DNA from: Phytomonospora endophytica
GTDB taxonomy: Bacteria; Actinomycetota; Actinomycetes; Mycobacteriales; Micromonosporaceae
Assembly (NCBI RefSeq): GCF_014202425.1
Contig: NZ_JACHGT010000020.1
Coordinates: 101,134-165,133 of the forward strand
Direction: 5' to 3'
Length of the DNA: 64,000 nt
The translations under genes were made by a program, and so were the position numbers. The notes under the pieces were generated by a model that saw nothing but the letters and a program-made list of their open reading frames with translations, did no database searches and was not told the origin of the DNA. Positions 1 to 8,030 of the stretch are shown one piece after another. Every line of letters begins with the position of its first letter. The stretch's first letter is position 1.

Positions 1-319
1 GCTGACGAACTACTTCGCCGGCCGGTTGCCCGGGGACACCGCGGCCAACTTCACCGGCGGCGGCGCGGGTCTCGACCCGGGCCAGATCAAGGACCTGCCG
101 GCGCCGATCCTCGACGTCGTGCACAACGGTGTGACCGAGGCGATCACGAACGTGTTCATGTGGACGATCCCGTTCGCCATCGCCGGGCTGCTGTTCGCGC
201 TGTTCGTGAAGCAGGTTCCGCTGCGCACGGGCGCCGCGCCGGGCGACAACGACGCCGAGCCCGGTGACGCCGAAGGCGCCGCCGAGGCCGAGGCGGCGAA
301 GCTCGCGGCCATGCACTGA
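1..319 (+). CDS. MFS drug exporter, C-terminal fragment (DHA2-like)
   Basis: This is the 3' end of a gene that begins left of the window; the reading frame is open from base 2. The visible part has a periplasmic loop, one clear last membrane segment (around VFMWTIPFAIAGLLFALFV) and a cytoplasmic tail rich in Glu and Ala. That tail after a final helix ending in VKQVPL is typical of 14-helix EmrB/QacA (DHA2) drug:H+ antiporters of actinomycetes. Substrate cannot be told. An inverted repeat follows the stop (GGGACCC/GGGTCCC near 335-350) and may end the transcript. The family call rests on about 105 residues only. Confidence 0.7.
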   Translation, partial: LTNYFAGRLPGDTAANFTGGGAGLDPGQIKDLPAPILDVVHNGVTEAITNVFMWTIPFAIAGLLFALFVKQVPLRTGAAPGDNDAEPGDAEGAAEAEAAKLAAMH

Positions 320-431
320 CGGTTTCGTTACGGAGGGACCCGCGGGTCCCGGGCGCTTGGGTGCTCGGGGTCGCGGGTCTTTTCGTGGGCGTGAACCTGC
401 GGGCGTCGCCGGGAAGTGAGCCGCCCAGCAC

Positions 432-465
432 AACGGCCCACCCGTCTGCGACGTGGTGGGCCGTT
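432..465 (-). terminator. Hairpin downstream of bL37
   Basis: Perfect 10-bp arms AACGGCCCAC (432-441) and GTGGGCCGTT (456-465) with a 14-nt loop lie 13 bases beyond the bL37 stop. It has no long T-run, as is common for actinomycete terminators. Confidence 0.6.
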
Positions 466-477
466 CATGTCCGTGCG

Positions 478-552
478 CTAGGCGTTCGGACGGCGTCCGT
501 GGTTCGCGCCCTTTTTCTTGCGCGCGCGACGCTTGCGAGCTCGCTTCGCCAT
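478..552 (-). CDS. Large-subunit ribosomal protein bL37 (24 aa)
   Basis: The 25-codon frame starts at the ATG at 552 and encodes 24 residues beginning MAKRARKRRARKKKG and ending ANHGRRPNA. This matches bL37, a very short basic protein of the actinobacterial 50S subunit first modelled in mycobacterial ribosome structures (mycobacterial versions begin MAKRGRK and end with a similar ANHGKRPN block). A strong ribosome binding site, AGGAG, sits 8 nt before the ATG, which decides the start. The protein packs into rRNA, so nearly half its residues are Arg or Lys. It is monocistronic, divergent from the biotinyl carrier gene, with its own hairpin terminator. It is easily missed by gene callers because of its length. 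Confidence 0.9.
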   Translation of the reverse strand: MAKRARKRRARKKKGANHGRRPNA

Positions 553-675
553 GGTGATCACTCCTAACCTCACTAGTTCAGCACTCCACGATATTGGCTG
601 CCCACTCACGGCTTGTCGGCGAGGCAGCCTACTGTGATCGTCGGATGAACCCCGCTGTGACCAATGGAGGCGATG

Positions 676-891
676 ATGGCCGAAGAGATCCGCGCCGAGA
701 TGGTGGCCAACGTCTGGAAGATCGTGGCCAAGCCCGGTGACCAGATCGCCGAGGGCGACACGATCGTGATCCTCGAATCCATGAAGATGGAGATCCCGGT
801 CATCGCCGAGGAGGAGGGCACCCTCACCAGCATCGCCGTCGCCGAGGGCGACGTCGTGCAGGAGGGCGACCTCATCGCGGTGCTCGACTGA
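676..891 (+). CDS. Biotin/lipoyl attachment carrier protein (TB7.3-like)
   Basis: This 71-residue protein is a single biotinyl domain with the lysine acceptor motif ESMKMEIPV at residues 35-43. It resembles the stand-alone biotinylated protein TB7.3 (Rv3221c) of Mycobacterium tuberculosis rather than an acyl-CoA carboxylase subunit. The role is probably a carboxyl carrier, but no carboxylase gene is nearby, so the partner is unknown. In-frame ATGs exist at 664, 673 and 676; GGAGG at 666-670 favours 676. Its stop overlaps the ATG of the acetyltransferase by one base (TGATG), so the two are translationally coupled. Confidence 0.88.
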   Translation: MAEEIRAEMVANVWKIVAKPGDQIAEGDTIVILESMKMEIPVIAEEEGTLTSIAVAEGDVVQEGDLIAVLD

Positions 892-1400
892 TGGCCGTCG
901 AGGTCCGCGTCGCCACGCCCGGCGACTACCCCGAGGCCGGGCGCATCGCCGTCGACGCCTACCGCAAGCACGGCCACCTCGGTGACGCCGACGGTCCGGC
1001 GTCCTTCTACGCCGAACAGCTCGCCGACGCCGCCTCCCGTGCCGCCGACGGCACGCTCCTCGTCGCCGTCGACCCCGAGACCGGTGACGTGCTCGGCACC
1101 GTCGCCTACCTGGAGCACGGGTCGCCGATGGCCGAGATGTCGGCGCCCGGCGAGGCCGAGTTCCGGATGCTGGCCGTCGACCCGCGCGCCGAGCGCAGGG
1201 GCGTCGGGAAGGCCCTCGTCAACGCGTGCGTCGAACGTGCCCGCGCCAACGGCCGCACGGCCGTGGCGATCTGCAGTCGCGACGACGTGGCCGTCGGCGC
1301 GATGCGGCTGTACGAGAGGCTCGGGTTCGTGCGCACGCCTGAGAAGGACTGGGAGCCGGTGGCGGGGATCTCGCTGATCGGGTGGCGGATCGAGGTCTGA
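891..1400 (+). CDS. GNAT family N-acetyltransferase
   Basis: A 169-residue single-domain Gcn5-related acetyltransferase. The acetyl-CoA pyrophosphate loop is seen as FRMLAVDPRAERRGVGKALV, with the R-G-V-G-K-A form of the R/QxxGxG/A motif, and the C-terminal motif B is YERLGF. It would transfer acetyl from acetyl-CoA to an amine; the substrate cannot be predicted. It overlaps the biotinyl carrier gene by one base, suggesting co-translation, though no functional link is known. No terminator is obvious in the 255 bases after it. Confidence 0.88.
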   Translation: MAVEVRVATPGDYPEAGRIAVDAYRKHGHLGDADGPASFYAEQLADAASRAADGTLLVAVDPETGDVLGTVAYLEHGSPMAEMSAPGEAEFRMLAVDPRAERRGVGKALVNACVERARANGRTAVAICSRDDVAVGAMRLYERLGFVRTPEKDWEPVAGISLIGWRIEV

Positions 1401-1590
1401 GCCCACGGGGTCGTGCGTGATTCCGCGCGGACGATCCGGCCGGTGTGCGCTCCCGCGCATGCCCGCACCTTGACGATCACGCCCACGGTGCCCGCCCGGG
1501 CCGGTCGCCGACCTGCTTTCTGAGGTATTTCACTGATTGGCCGACCCCTCGCGACCTAAGCTCGCCTCAGGTGCGGCGTGACTGCTCGGT

Positions 1591-1618
1591 TTCGCGCAGA
1601 ATATGCTTGCTTCGCGCA
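1591..1618. promoter_or_regulatory. Direct repeat TTCGCGCA upstream of the SIS gene
   Basis: The octamer TTCGCGCA occurs at 1591-1598 and 1611-1618, two helical turns apart, 38 bases before the SIS gene start. A GATCACGCAT stretch follows. The spacing and position fit a regulator binding site; which regulator is unknown, and this could be chance. Confidence 0.3.
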
Positions 1619-1655
1619 TGATCACGCATAGCGTAAGCCTGACGAGGAGAACCGC

Positions 1656-2759
1656 ATGACCGAGCAAGTGGGGACGGCCCGTGCCGCCCAAGCCGCGCCC
1701 GACGGCCTGAGCGTTCCGCGCGGGTCCGGCATGGCTGCCGACATCGACGAGCAGCCGGCCGTGTTCGCCGACCTGCTCGACAACCACGCCAAGGCCATCG
1801 CCGACGTCGCCGGCGCCATCGCCCGCAAAAAGCCCAAGTTCGTCGTCTACACCGCGCGCGGCACCTCCGACCACGCCGCCCTCTACGCCGCCTACCTCAC
1901 CGAGATCCGCCTCGGCATCCCCACCGGACTCGCCTCGCCCAGCGCCATCACCGTCTACGGCGCCCGGCCCGACCTGTCCGAAGCCCTCGTCGTCGGCGTC
2001 TCCCAGAGCGGCGGCTCGCCCGACATCGGCGAAGTCCTCCGCGTCGCCCGCGAATCCGGTGCCCAGACCCTCGCGGTCACCAACAACCCCGACTCCAACC
2101 TCGCCAAGATCGCCGAACTCCACGTCGACGTCTCCGCCGGCCACGAACGCGCCGTCGCCGCGACCAAGACCTACACCGCCGAACTCCTCGCCCTCCTCAT
2201 GCTCATCGAAGGCGTACGCGGCGGCAACGGCACCCTCCCCGCCGAAGAACACGCCGAACTCGCCAAACTCCCCGAGCTCGCCCGTGCCCTCCTCGCCGAC
2301 GACACCGCCGTCGAACTCGCCCCCCGCTACCGCTTCGCCGAACGCCTCGTCACCACCGGCCGCGGCTACGCCTACCCCACCGCCCGCGAAGCCGCGCTCA
2401 AGCTCATGGAGACCAGCTACCTCTCCGGGCTCGCGTTCTCCGGCGCCGACCTCCTCCACGGGCCCCTCGCCATGGCCGACCCCGACGTCCCCGTCCTCGC
2501 CATCGTCGGCAACGGCCCCGGCGGAAAAACCATGCGCGAAGTCCTCGGCCGCCTCGGCGAACGCCGCGCCGACGTCGTCGCCATCGGCTCCGACGTCCCC
2601 GGCGCCGCACTCCGCATCCCGACACCCGACGTCGACGAGCGATACGCGCCCCTGCTCGACATCCTGCCGCTACAGCGACTGGCGCTCGCGCTGTCACTCA
2701 CGCGCGGAGAAAACCCGGACGCGCCACGAGGACTGAAGAAGGTGACGGAGACTCTGTAG
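1656..2759 (+). CDS. Double-SIS domain sugar-phosphate isomerase/deaminase-like protein
   Basis: The 367-residue protein carries two SIS (sugar isomerase) folds. The first holds ARGTSDH (67-73) and the Ser-rich sugar-phosphate loop SQSGGSPD (116-123); the second holds REAALKLMET and FSGADLLHGP. The architecture equals the isomerase half of glucosamine-6-phosphate synthase without its glutaminase domain. Such stand-alone proteins include glucosamine-6-phosphate deaminases of the NagB-II/AgaS type. The likely role is therefore amino-sugar phosphate isomerisation or deamination in the cytoplasm. The start ATG has a GAGGAG ribosome binding site. The gene is monocistronic. Exact substrate is unresolved. 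Confidence 0.85.
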   Translation: MTEQVGTARAAQAAPDGLSVPRGSGMAADIDEQPAVFADLLDNHAKAIADVAGAIARKKPKFVVYTARGTSDHAALYAAYLTEIRLGIPTGLASPSAITVYGARPDLSEALVVGVSQSGGSPDIGEVLRVARESGAQTLAVTNNPDSNLAKIAELHVDVSAGHERAVAATKTYTAELLALLMLIEGVRGGNGTLPAEEHAELAKLPELARALLADDTAVELAPRYRFAERLVTTGRGYAYPTAREAALKLMETSYLSGLAFSGADLLHGPLAMADPDVPVLAIVGNGPGGKTMREVLGRLGERRADVVAIGSDVPGAALRIPTPDVDERYAPLLDILPLQRLALALSLTRGENPDAPRGLKKVTETL

Positions 2760-3196
2760 TTTGGGCAGCGCTCTGCTGGTTTGGGCGGCGCTCTGCTTGT
2801 TTGGGCGGCGCGAACGAAACCGCCTGAGAGGTAGGGGATCGGGCTGCGGCCCGCCGCCGGTGCCGGGTTCCCGGGCTGTGTGAGTCGTGGGACGGGACTC
2901 GCCGTGGTGTGTCGCGCGGCGGGTTCCCGGGGTTCGGCTGCGCCGGTGGCAATCCGCTGTGGCGTGGCGCCTGGGCCGGGTTTCCCGCCGCGGGTTCCGC
3001 AGTTCGAGCGAGCCATTCACCGAGTTATCCACAAGCGATGGCTTGCGCACAGGGAGCCGGGCTCATGTTCGCCGGCCGTGCCTGAGCAAGCGCTACGGTC
3101 GAATGTAGGGCGGAGGCCGGGAGGCCCCTGGCCCAGTTCACGTTTCGCGGACGGCCGCGCCTTTCGGCGCGGCCGTCCGCCACCCGCGCGCGCTCC
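2760..3196. other. 437-bp gene-free stretch with tandem repeat and DnaA-box-like site
   Basis: Immediately after the SIS stop a 20-bp unit (TTTGGGCRGCGCTCTGCTKG) is repeated 2.7 times at 2760-2813. A perfect DnaA-box nonamer TTATCCACA lies at 3025-3033; only one is seen, so this is not an origin. A 15-bp stem closes the region. I see no convincing gene on either strand. Confidence 0.6.
3147..3180 (-). terminator. Strong hairpin after the SDR/MFS operon
   Basis: Perfect 15-bp arms GCGGACGGCCGCGCC (3147-3161) and GGCGCGGCCGTCCGC (3166-3180) with a TTTC loop, 16 bases past the SDR stop. It has no T-run but is very stable. Confidence 0.75.
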
Positions 3197-3988
3197 TCAA
3201 CCCCCCGCCAGCACCCCCTCCGTCAACCCCCGCAGCCGCACCGCCGCCTCCGGGGCGAAGTCCTCGTCGTCGACCGCCATCCGCTCGTGGTGCACCCACG
3301 CCGACAGCGCCTCGGCGGGCGGATCGTCGATCCGCCGCAGGATCGGCACGATCGCCTCGCCGACGGTCTTCCCGCGCTTCCTCATCTCCGCGACGAACGC
3401 CGCGTCGGCCTCGCTGTACGTCCCCGAGTGCCCGGTCACCGTCACCCCCGGGTGGTGCAGCACGTAGCGGACCCGCGTGCCCGGATGCGCCGGCGCGAAG
3501 TCCACCCCGAGCAGGTCCGCGAGCTTCCCGCTCTGCGTCATCGCCTTCCCCGCGTGATAGCCGCGCGTGAACTGCAGGTCGTCCCACCGGACCCCGCCGA
3601 TCGGCGTCCCCGGTCCCGCCACGCTCATCACGACCGGCGCGGGCGCCTTCTCCAGCAGCGGCGCCAGCCCATGCCCCAGGATGTACCGGCTCAGATAGAA
3701 CAACCCGAAGTTCTCCTCGATCCCCTCCGCCGTCTCGGCGCGGGCCGAACGGTAGTGGCGCGCGCAGAACACCAGCACGTCCACCTGTTCCGTCCGGGAG
3801 ACGAGCGACGCCAGGACCCGCCGGTTCTCCGCCACGAGCGACAGGTCGGCGGCGATGAACTCGGCGCCCTCGGGCGCCTTGGCGGCGTCGCGGCCGATGA
3901 CGATGACGCGCTCGCCCCGCCGCAGGAATGTGCGGGCGAGGCCGCGGCCGATGCCGTCGGTGCCGCCGGTGATCACGATGGTCTTCAC
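3197..3988 (-). CDS. Short-chain dehydrogenase/reductase
   Basis: The 263-residue protein has an SDR Rossmann N-terminus with TGGTDGIG at residues 8-15, a catalytic Ser in VVMSVAGPG and the YxxxK pair in GYHAGKAM. It would use NAD(P)H to reduce or oxidise an unknown small substrate. The GTG start overlaps the stop of the upstream MFS gene (GTGA, four bases), so it is the second gene of a translationally coupled operon under the divergent TetR. In-frame sequence continues upstream but belongs to a different frame of the MFS gene, which rules out a fusion. Detoxification coupled to export is a reasonable inference. Confidence 0.85.
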   Translation of the reverse strand: MKTIVITGGTDGIGRGLARTFLRRGERVIVIGRDAAKAPEGAEFIAADLSLVAENRRVLASLVSRTEQVDVLVFCARHYRSARAETAEGIEENFGLFYLSRYILGHGLAPLLEKAPAPVVMSVAGPGTPIGGVRWDDLQFTRGYHAGKAMTQSGKLADLLGVDFAPAHPGTRVRYVLHHPGVTVTGHSGTYSEADAAFVAEMRKRGKTVGEAIVPILRRIDDPPAEALSAWVHHERMAVDDEDFAPEAAVRLRGLTEGVLAGG

Positions 3989-5385
3989 AGGGACGCTCCT
4001 TCGAGTACGGGGGCGGGGGTGCGGCCGGGCACGCGGGTCGTGGCGGCGAGCATCGCCGTCGCGGCGACGACAAGGGCCCATGAGGTGTGGCGGAAGCCGG
4101 TGGCCGGGTCGGCCGCCGACTGGATCAGCAGCGCCGCGACCGTGATCCCGAGCGAGGCGCCGAGCTGGTTGAGCATGTAGAGCAGCGAGCTGCCCTGCGC
4201 GACCCTTTCGGGCGGCAGGATCTTGAACACGACGCTCATCGTCGGCGCGCTCGCGCAGCCGAGGCCCAGCCCGATCGCCAGGGACGCCACGGCGGGCAGG
4301 ACCCGGTCGCCGGAGTCGGCGAAGGTGAACGCCAGTGCGCTGAGCAGCGTCAGCGCGGATCCGGCGACGGCGAGGTTGCGCGACCCGAGGCGGTCCGAGA
4401 GCCGTCCGGCGAGCGGCATCGAGATGACCGCGCCGATCCCCAGCGGCGCCAGCAGCAGCCCCGCCGCGAACGGCCCGTCCCCGCTCGCCTGCTGGTAGAA
4501 CAGCGGCAGCGCGAAGAGGGCTCCGTACGTCGTCACCCCGTTGAAGGCGAGCACCAGGACCCCGGGCGGGAAACCCCGGTGCGCGAACATGCGCGGGTCG
4601 ATCAGCGGCTCGGTACGGCGCAGGGCGTGGGACACGTACAGGCCGACGAGCACCAGCCCGACGGCCAGCGGCGCGACCACGTACGGAGTGGTGAACCCGC
4701 CGTGCTCCGCGGCCTGCGAGAGCGCCAGGACGGAGGCGGCGACGCCCGGCCCGATCAGCGCCACGCCGACCACGTCGAGGCGTGTGCGGGCCGTCCCGGG
4801 CGCGGGCCGGTCGACGGGGAGGACCCTGCGGGCCAGGACGAACGCCACGATGACGATCGGGACGTTGACGAAGAACATCCACCGCCAGTCGAGGCTCTGC
4901 ACGATGAGACCGCCGACGATAGGCCCGACCACGGGCCCGGCGGAGCCGACGGCGCCCATGAGCCCGACGACGCGCCCCGAGCGGCCGGGTCCGGCCGTGC
5001 GAACGAGCAGGGTGAGCATGAGGGGGTCGAGGATCCCGGCGCCCGCGCCCTGCACGACGCGGAAGACGATGAGCGGCCCGACGTCCCAGGCGAGCCCGGA
5101 GGCGACCGAGCCGGCCAGGAACAGCACCAGCCCGAACAGCCACAGCCGCCGTCCGCCGACGCGGTCGACGGCCCAGGCGGTCACCGGGACCGCGATCGTC
5201 AGCGCGAGCAGGTAGCCCGTCGAGGCCCAGCCGATGACGGCGAGGGAGCTGCCGAAGTGCCCGGCGAGGGTGTCGGCGGCGACGACGACCATCGAGCCGT
5301 CGAGGATGCCCATGATCCCGCCGAGCAGGATCACCGCGACCGTCCGCCGCACTGCGGGTTCGAGACGGTCTTCGGTTCGTGTCAT
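3985..5385 (-). CDS. MFS multidrug exporter (DHA2, EmrB/QacA-like)
   Basis: A 466-residue membrane protein with about 14 hydrophobic segments. Diagnostic pieces are the N-terminal ILLGGIMGILDGSMVVVAAD, the motif-A-like AWAVDRVGGRRLW and the antiporter motif C region GLMGAVGSAGPVVGPIVGG, all typical of proton-driven drug efflux pumps of the DHA2 family. The chosen ATG at 5385 has GGAG six bases upstream; an earlier in-frame ATG at 5478 lies inside an operator and is unlikely. Three palindromes in the intergenic region to the divergent TetR gene indicate repression lifted by a ligand. The SDR is co-translated. Confidence 0.92.
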   Translation of the reverse strand: MTRTEDRLEPAVRRTVAVILLGGIMGILDGSMVVVAADTLAGHFGSSLAVIGWASTGYLLALTIAVPVTAWAVDRVGGRRLWLFGLVLFLAGSVASGLAWDVGPLIVFRVVQGAGAGILDPLMLTLLVRTAGPGRSGRVVGLMGAVGSAGPVVGPIVGGLIVQSLDWRWMFFVNVPIVIVAFVLARRVLPVDRPAPGTARTRLDVVGVALIGPGVAASVLALSQAAEHGGFTTPYVVAPLAVGLVLVGLYVSHALRRTEPLIDPRMFAHRGFPPGVLVLAFNGVTTYGALFALPLFYQQASGDGPFAAGLLLAPLGIGAVISMPLAGRLSDRLGSRNLAVAGSALTLLSALAFTFADSGDRVLPAVASLAIGLGLGCASAPTMSVVFKILPPERVAQGSSLLYMLNQLGASLGITVAALLIQSAADPATGFRHTSWALVVAATAMLAATTRVPGRTPAPVLEGASL

Positions 5386-5407
5386 GAGTGACTCCATTGA
5401 GGGAAAC

Positions 5408-5485
5408 TGAACCAGCGGGTTCACCGTAGCGAACCTGTTGGTCCTTGGAAACCCTCGGGGGCGTATAAATGAACCCATGGGTTCA
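5408..5485. promoter_or_regulatory. Three TetR operators, TGAACC-N4-GGTTCA
   Basis: Site 1 is 5408-5423 (TGAACCAGCGGGTTCA), site 2 is 5430-5445 (CGAACCTGTTGGTCCT, degenerate), site 3 is 5470-5485 (TGAACCCATGGGTTCA, a perfect 16-bp palindrome). Centres of sites 1 and 2 are 22 bp apart, and of 2 and 3 are 40 bp apart. Site 3 directly follows a TATAAAT -10 element (5463-5469) reading towards the tetR gene, which fits autorepression; sites 1 and 2 cover the start region of the exporter gene. Confidence 0.85.
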
Positions 5486-5503
5486 GTGAGCTAGGCTTTC
5501 GGA

Positions 5504-6151
5504 GTGACCGCACCCAAGACGCATCCCGGACGGACCGGTTCGCGCGGACGCATCGACAAGCGCGAGGCGATCCTGGCGGCCGCCTTCCGCGTGTTCGCCC
5601 GCAAAGGCTTCGCCAACGCCTGCGTCAAGGACATCGCCGCCGAGGCCAAGGTCGCCAAGCCGACCATCTACAGCCACCTCGACGACAAGGACGCCCTCTT
5701 CCGCGAGGCGATGGCCGCCGCCGCCGAAGGCGTGTCCGCGACCAGCGCCGCCGCCGTGGAAGGACTACGTCACCCCGGCGAGGACCTCGAAGCCGCCTTC
5801 GGCACCGCCGCCCGGCTCCTGCTCGACAGCTGCCTCACCGAGAGCTCCCACGCCCTCCGGCGCCTGACCTACGCCGAACTCCCGCGGTTCCCCGAACTCC
5901 TCGACACCGTCCGCGGCGCCCTCAACGGGCGGCTCGTCGACGACCTCGCCGGCCATGTCGCGATGCTCTCGGTGGGCGGCCGCCTCCGCGTCGGCGACCC
6001 GGTCCTGGCCGCCGAGCAGTTCGTCAGCCTCATCACCGGCCCCATGGAGATCTGCTCGGCGATGGGCACCCGCGAGGTCACCGCGGAGAAGGCCGCCGAG
6101 GTCGCTTCGGCGGCGGTCACGACCTTCCTCGCCGCCTACGGCACGGACTAA
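5504..6151 (+). CDS. TetR family repressor of the adjacent exporter
   Basis: A 215-residue regulator with the TetR helix-turn-helix at about residues 20-65 (ILAAAFRVFARKGFANACV, then KDIAAEAKVAKPTIYSHLDDKDALF). The C-terminal ligand domain resembles the AcrR/TetR_C group that pairs with efflux pumps. It starts at GTG 5504; GGAG immediately overlaps the start, so spacing is poor and an internal start cannot be excluded, but the helix-turn-helix position supports it. It is divergent from the MFS/SDR operon and three near-identical palindromes lie between, so it very probably represses both directions. Confidence 0.9.
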   Translation: MTAPKTHPGRTGSRGRIDKREAILAAAFRVFARKGFANACVKDIAAEAKVAKPTIYSHLDDKDALFREAMAAAAEGVSATSAAAVEGLRHPGEDLEAAFGTAARLLLDSCLTESSHALRRLTYAELPRFPELLDTVRGALNGRLVDDLAGHVAMLSVGGRLRVGDPVLAAEQFVSLITGPMEICSAMGTREVTAEKAAEVASAAVTTFLAAYGTD

Positions 6152-6241
6152 TCCGGCATAACCGGGCGAGTCGCCTGGACTTCCCCGCCGTCATCTGATT
6201 GCCTCACGCTGACCGCCCGGTCACGATCGCGAGGCGAGCCG

Positions 6242-6889
6242 TTGAGTTTCTGGGACTACGTCACCAGCCGCTGGGATCTCCTGCTCTTCGAGACCTACCA
6301 GCACGCGAGCATGGTCTTCCAGTGCGTCCTGCTGGCCACCGTCATCGGCCTCGCCGTCGCCGTGGCCACCTACCGCACGTCCTGGCTGGCCAACCTCGCC
6401 ACCGGGACGGCCTCGGTCATCTTCACCATCCCGTCCTTCGCGATGTTCGGCCTGATGATCCCGGTCTTCGGCCTCGGCGTCGTCCCCTCGGTCGTCGCGT
6501 TGACCCTCTACGCGCTGCTCCCGATCATCCGCAACTGCATCGTCGGACTGTCCGGGGTCGACCCCGCGATGGTCGACGCCGCCCGCGGCATGGGCATGAG
6601 CCGCGCGATGGTCCTCGCCCGCGTCGAGCTCCCGCTCGCCTGGCCGGTCATCCTCACCGGCGTCCGCGTCTCCACGATGCTCACCATGGGCGTCGCCGCG
6701 ATCGCCGCCTACGTCTCCGGTCCCGGCCTCGGCGACGAGATCTTCTCCGGCCTCGCCCGTCTCGGCGGCGCCAACGCGCTCAACGCCGCACTCGCCGGCA
6801 CGCTCGGGATCATCCTGCTGGCGCTGCTGTTCGACGCGGCCTACATCCTCATCGGCCGTCTCACCACTTCCAGGGGGTTGCGTGTCTGA
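6242..6889 (+). CDS. Osmoprotectant ABC transporter permease (OpuCB-like)
   Basis: A 215-residue inner-membrane permease with about five or six helices and the EAA-type loop GMGMSRAMVLARVELPLAWP at about residues 118-137, which contacts the ATPase. Length and sequence fit the ProW/OpuCB class of quaternary amine (glycine betaine, choline, carnitine) importers. It starts at TTG 6242 behind GAGGCGAG. It overlaps the next gene by eight bases, making it first of a four-gene operon. It would form a heterodimeric channel with the second permease. Confidence 0.92.
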   Translation: MSFWDYVTSRWDLLLFETYQHASMVFQCVLLATVIGLAVAVATYRTSWLANLATGTASVIFTIPSFAMFGLMIPVFGLGVVPSVVALTLYALLPIIRNCIVGLSGVDPAMVDAARGMGMSRAMVLARVELPLAWPVILTGVRVSTMLTMGVAAIAAYVSGPGLGDEIFSGLARLGGANALNAALAGTLGIILLALLFDAAYILIGRLTTSRGLRV

Positions 6890-8030
6890 CGACGTCGGCG
6901 GTGTGCAGATCGATCTGCGCAACCTCACCAAGCGCTACCCGGGACAGGCCAAACCGGCCGTGGACGACGTCACCATGACGATCCAGGCCGGGGAGATCGT
7001 CGTCTTCGTCGGCCCGTCCGGCAGCGGCAAGACCACCACCATGAAGCTCATCAACCGCCTCATCGAGCCGACCTCCGGTGAGATCCTCATCAACGGCGAG
7101 GACGCCCGCAAGAAGAAGGCCGACGAGCTGCGCCGCCACATCGGCTACGTCATCCAGGCCGGCGGACTGTTCCCGCACATGACCGTCGCCGACAACATCG
7201 CCATCGTCCCCAGGATCCTCAAGTGGGACAGGAAGCGCATCGCCGAACGCGTCGAGGAACTGCTGACCATGGTCGGCCTCGAACCGGAGATCTACACGAC
7301 CCGCTACCCGCGCCAGCTCTCCGGCGGGCAGCAGCAGCGCGTCGGCGTCGCCCGGGCCCTCGCCGCCGACCCGCCCGTCCTCCTCATGGACGAACCCTTC
7401 GGCGCCGTCGACCCCATCACCCGCGCCAAACTGCAGGACGAACTGCTCGCCCTCCAAGACGAGCTCAGCAAGACCATCGTCTTCGTCACCCACGACTTCG
7501 ACGAGGCCGTCAAACTCGGCGACCGCATCGCCGTCCTCGCCGAGGGCTCGCGCATCGTCCAGTACGCCGAACCCGCCGAGATCCTGGCCAACCCCGCCGA
7601 CGACTTCGTGCGCGGCTTCATCGGCGAGAACGGCGCCATGAAGCTCCTCAACGTCACCCGCGTCGCCGACATCGATCTCGACCAGGCCCTCACCGTCGCG
7701 CCCGAGGCCGACGCCGCCGAGGTCCACCGCGAACTCGCCGACCGCGACGAACACTGGGCCGTCGTCCTCGACCGCGGCGCCGGGCGCCCGGTCCGCTGGG
7801 TCAACCGCGAGGAACTCGCCGACGCCAGCGGCCCCGTCGAGGACTTCGGCGGTCCCGTCGACGTCACCATCTCGGGTCGCTCGACCCTCCAGGAGGCCCT
7901 GGAGGCGCTCCTGCGTTCCGACGCCGAACTCGTCCCCGTCGTCGTCAAACGTCGCTACCGGGGCCTCGTCACGCTCAACACCGTCCAGCAGGCGATCGCC
8001 AGCCTCCGCGAGAAGGCGAAACGGCGATGA
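6882..8030 (+). CDS. Osmoprotectant ABC transporter ATPase (OpuCA-like)
   Basis: A 382-residue ATPase. Walker A GPSGSGKT is at 44-51, the signature LSGGQQQR at 146-153, Walker B VLLMDEP at 166-172, followed by the H-loop VTHD. After the nucleotide-binding domain there is a C-terminal region (about 255-375) that looks like the CBS pair used as an ionic-strength sensor in ProV/OpuCA. It powers uptake of compatible solutes. It begins at GTG 6882 behind AGGGGG and its stop overlaps the ATG of the second permease (ATGA). Confidence 0.94.
   Translation: MSDDVGGVQIDLRNLTKRYPGQAKPAVDDVTMTIQAGEIVVFVGPSGSGKTTTMKLINRLIEPTSGEILINGEDARKKKADELRRHIGYVIQAGGLFPHMTVADNIAIVPRILKWDRKRIAERVEELLTMVGLEPEIYTTRYPRQLSGGQQQRVGVARALAADPPVLLMDEPFGAVDPITRAKLQDELLALQDELSKTIVFVTHDFDEAVKLGDRIAVLAEGSRIVQYAEPAEILANPADDFVRGFIGENGAMKLLNVTRVADIDLDQALTVAPEADAAEVHRELADRDEHWAVVLDRGAGRPVRWVNREELADASGPVEDFGGPVDVTISGRSTLQEALEALLRSDAELVPVVVKRRYRGLVTLNTVQQAIASLREKAKRR

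Noticed and set aside
3025..3033. Replication origin
   Set aside because: Only one DnaA box and no dnaA, dnaN or AT-rich region.
3197..5143. Possible fusion of an upstream protein to the SDR
   Set aside because: The upstream 385 codons are an out-of-phase reading of the MFS gene; GTG 3988 with GTGA overlap is the true start.
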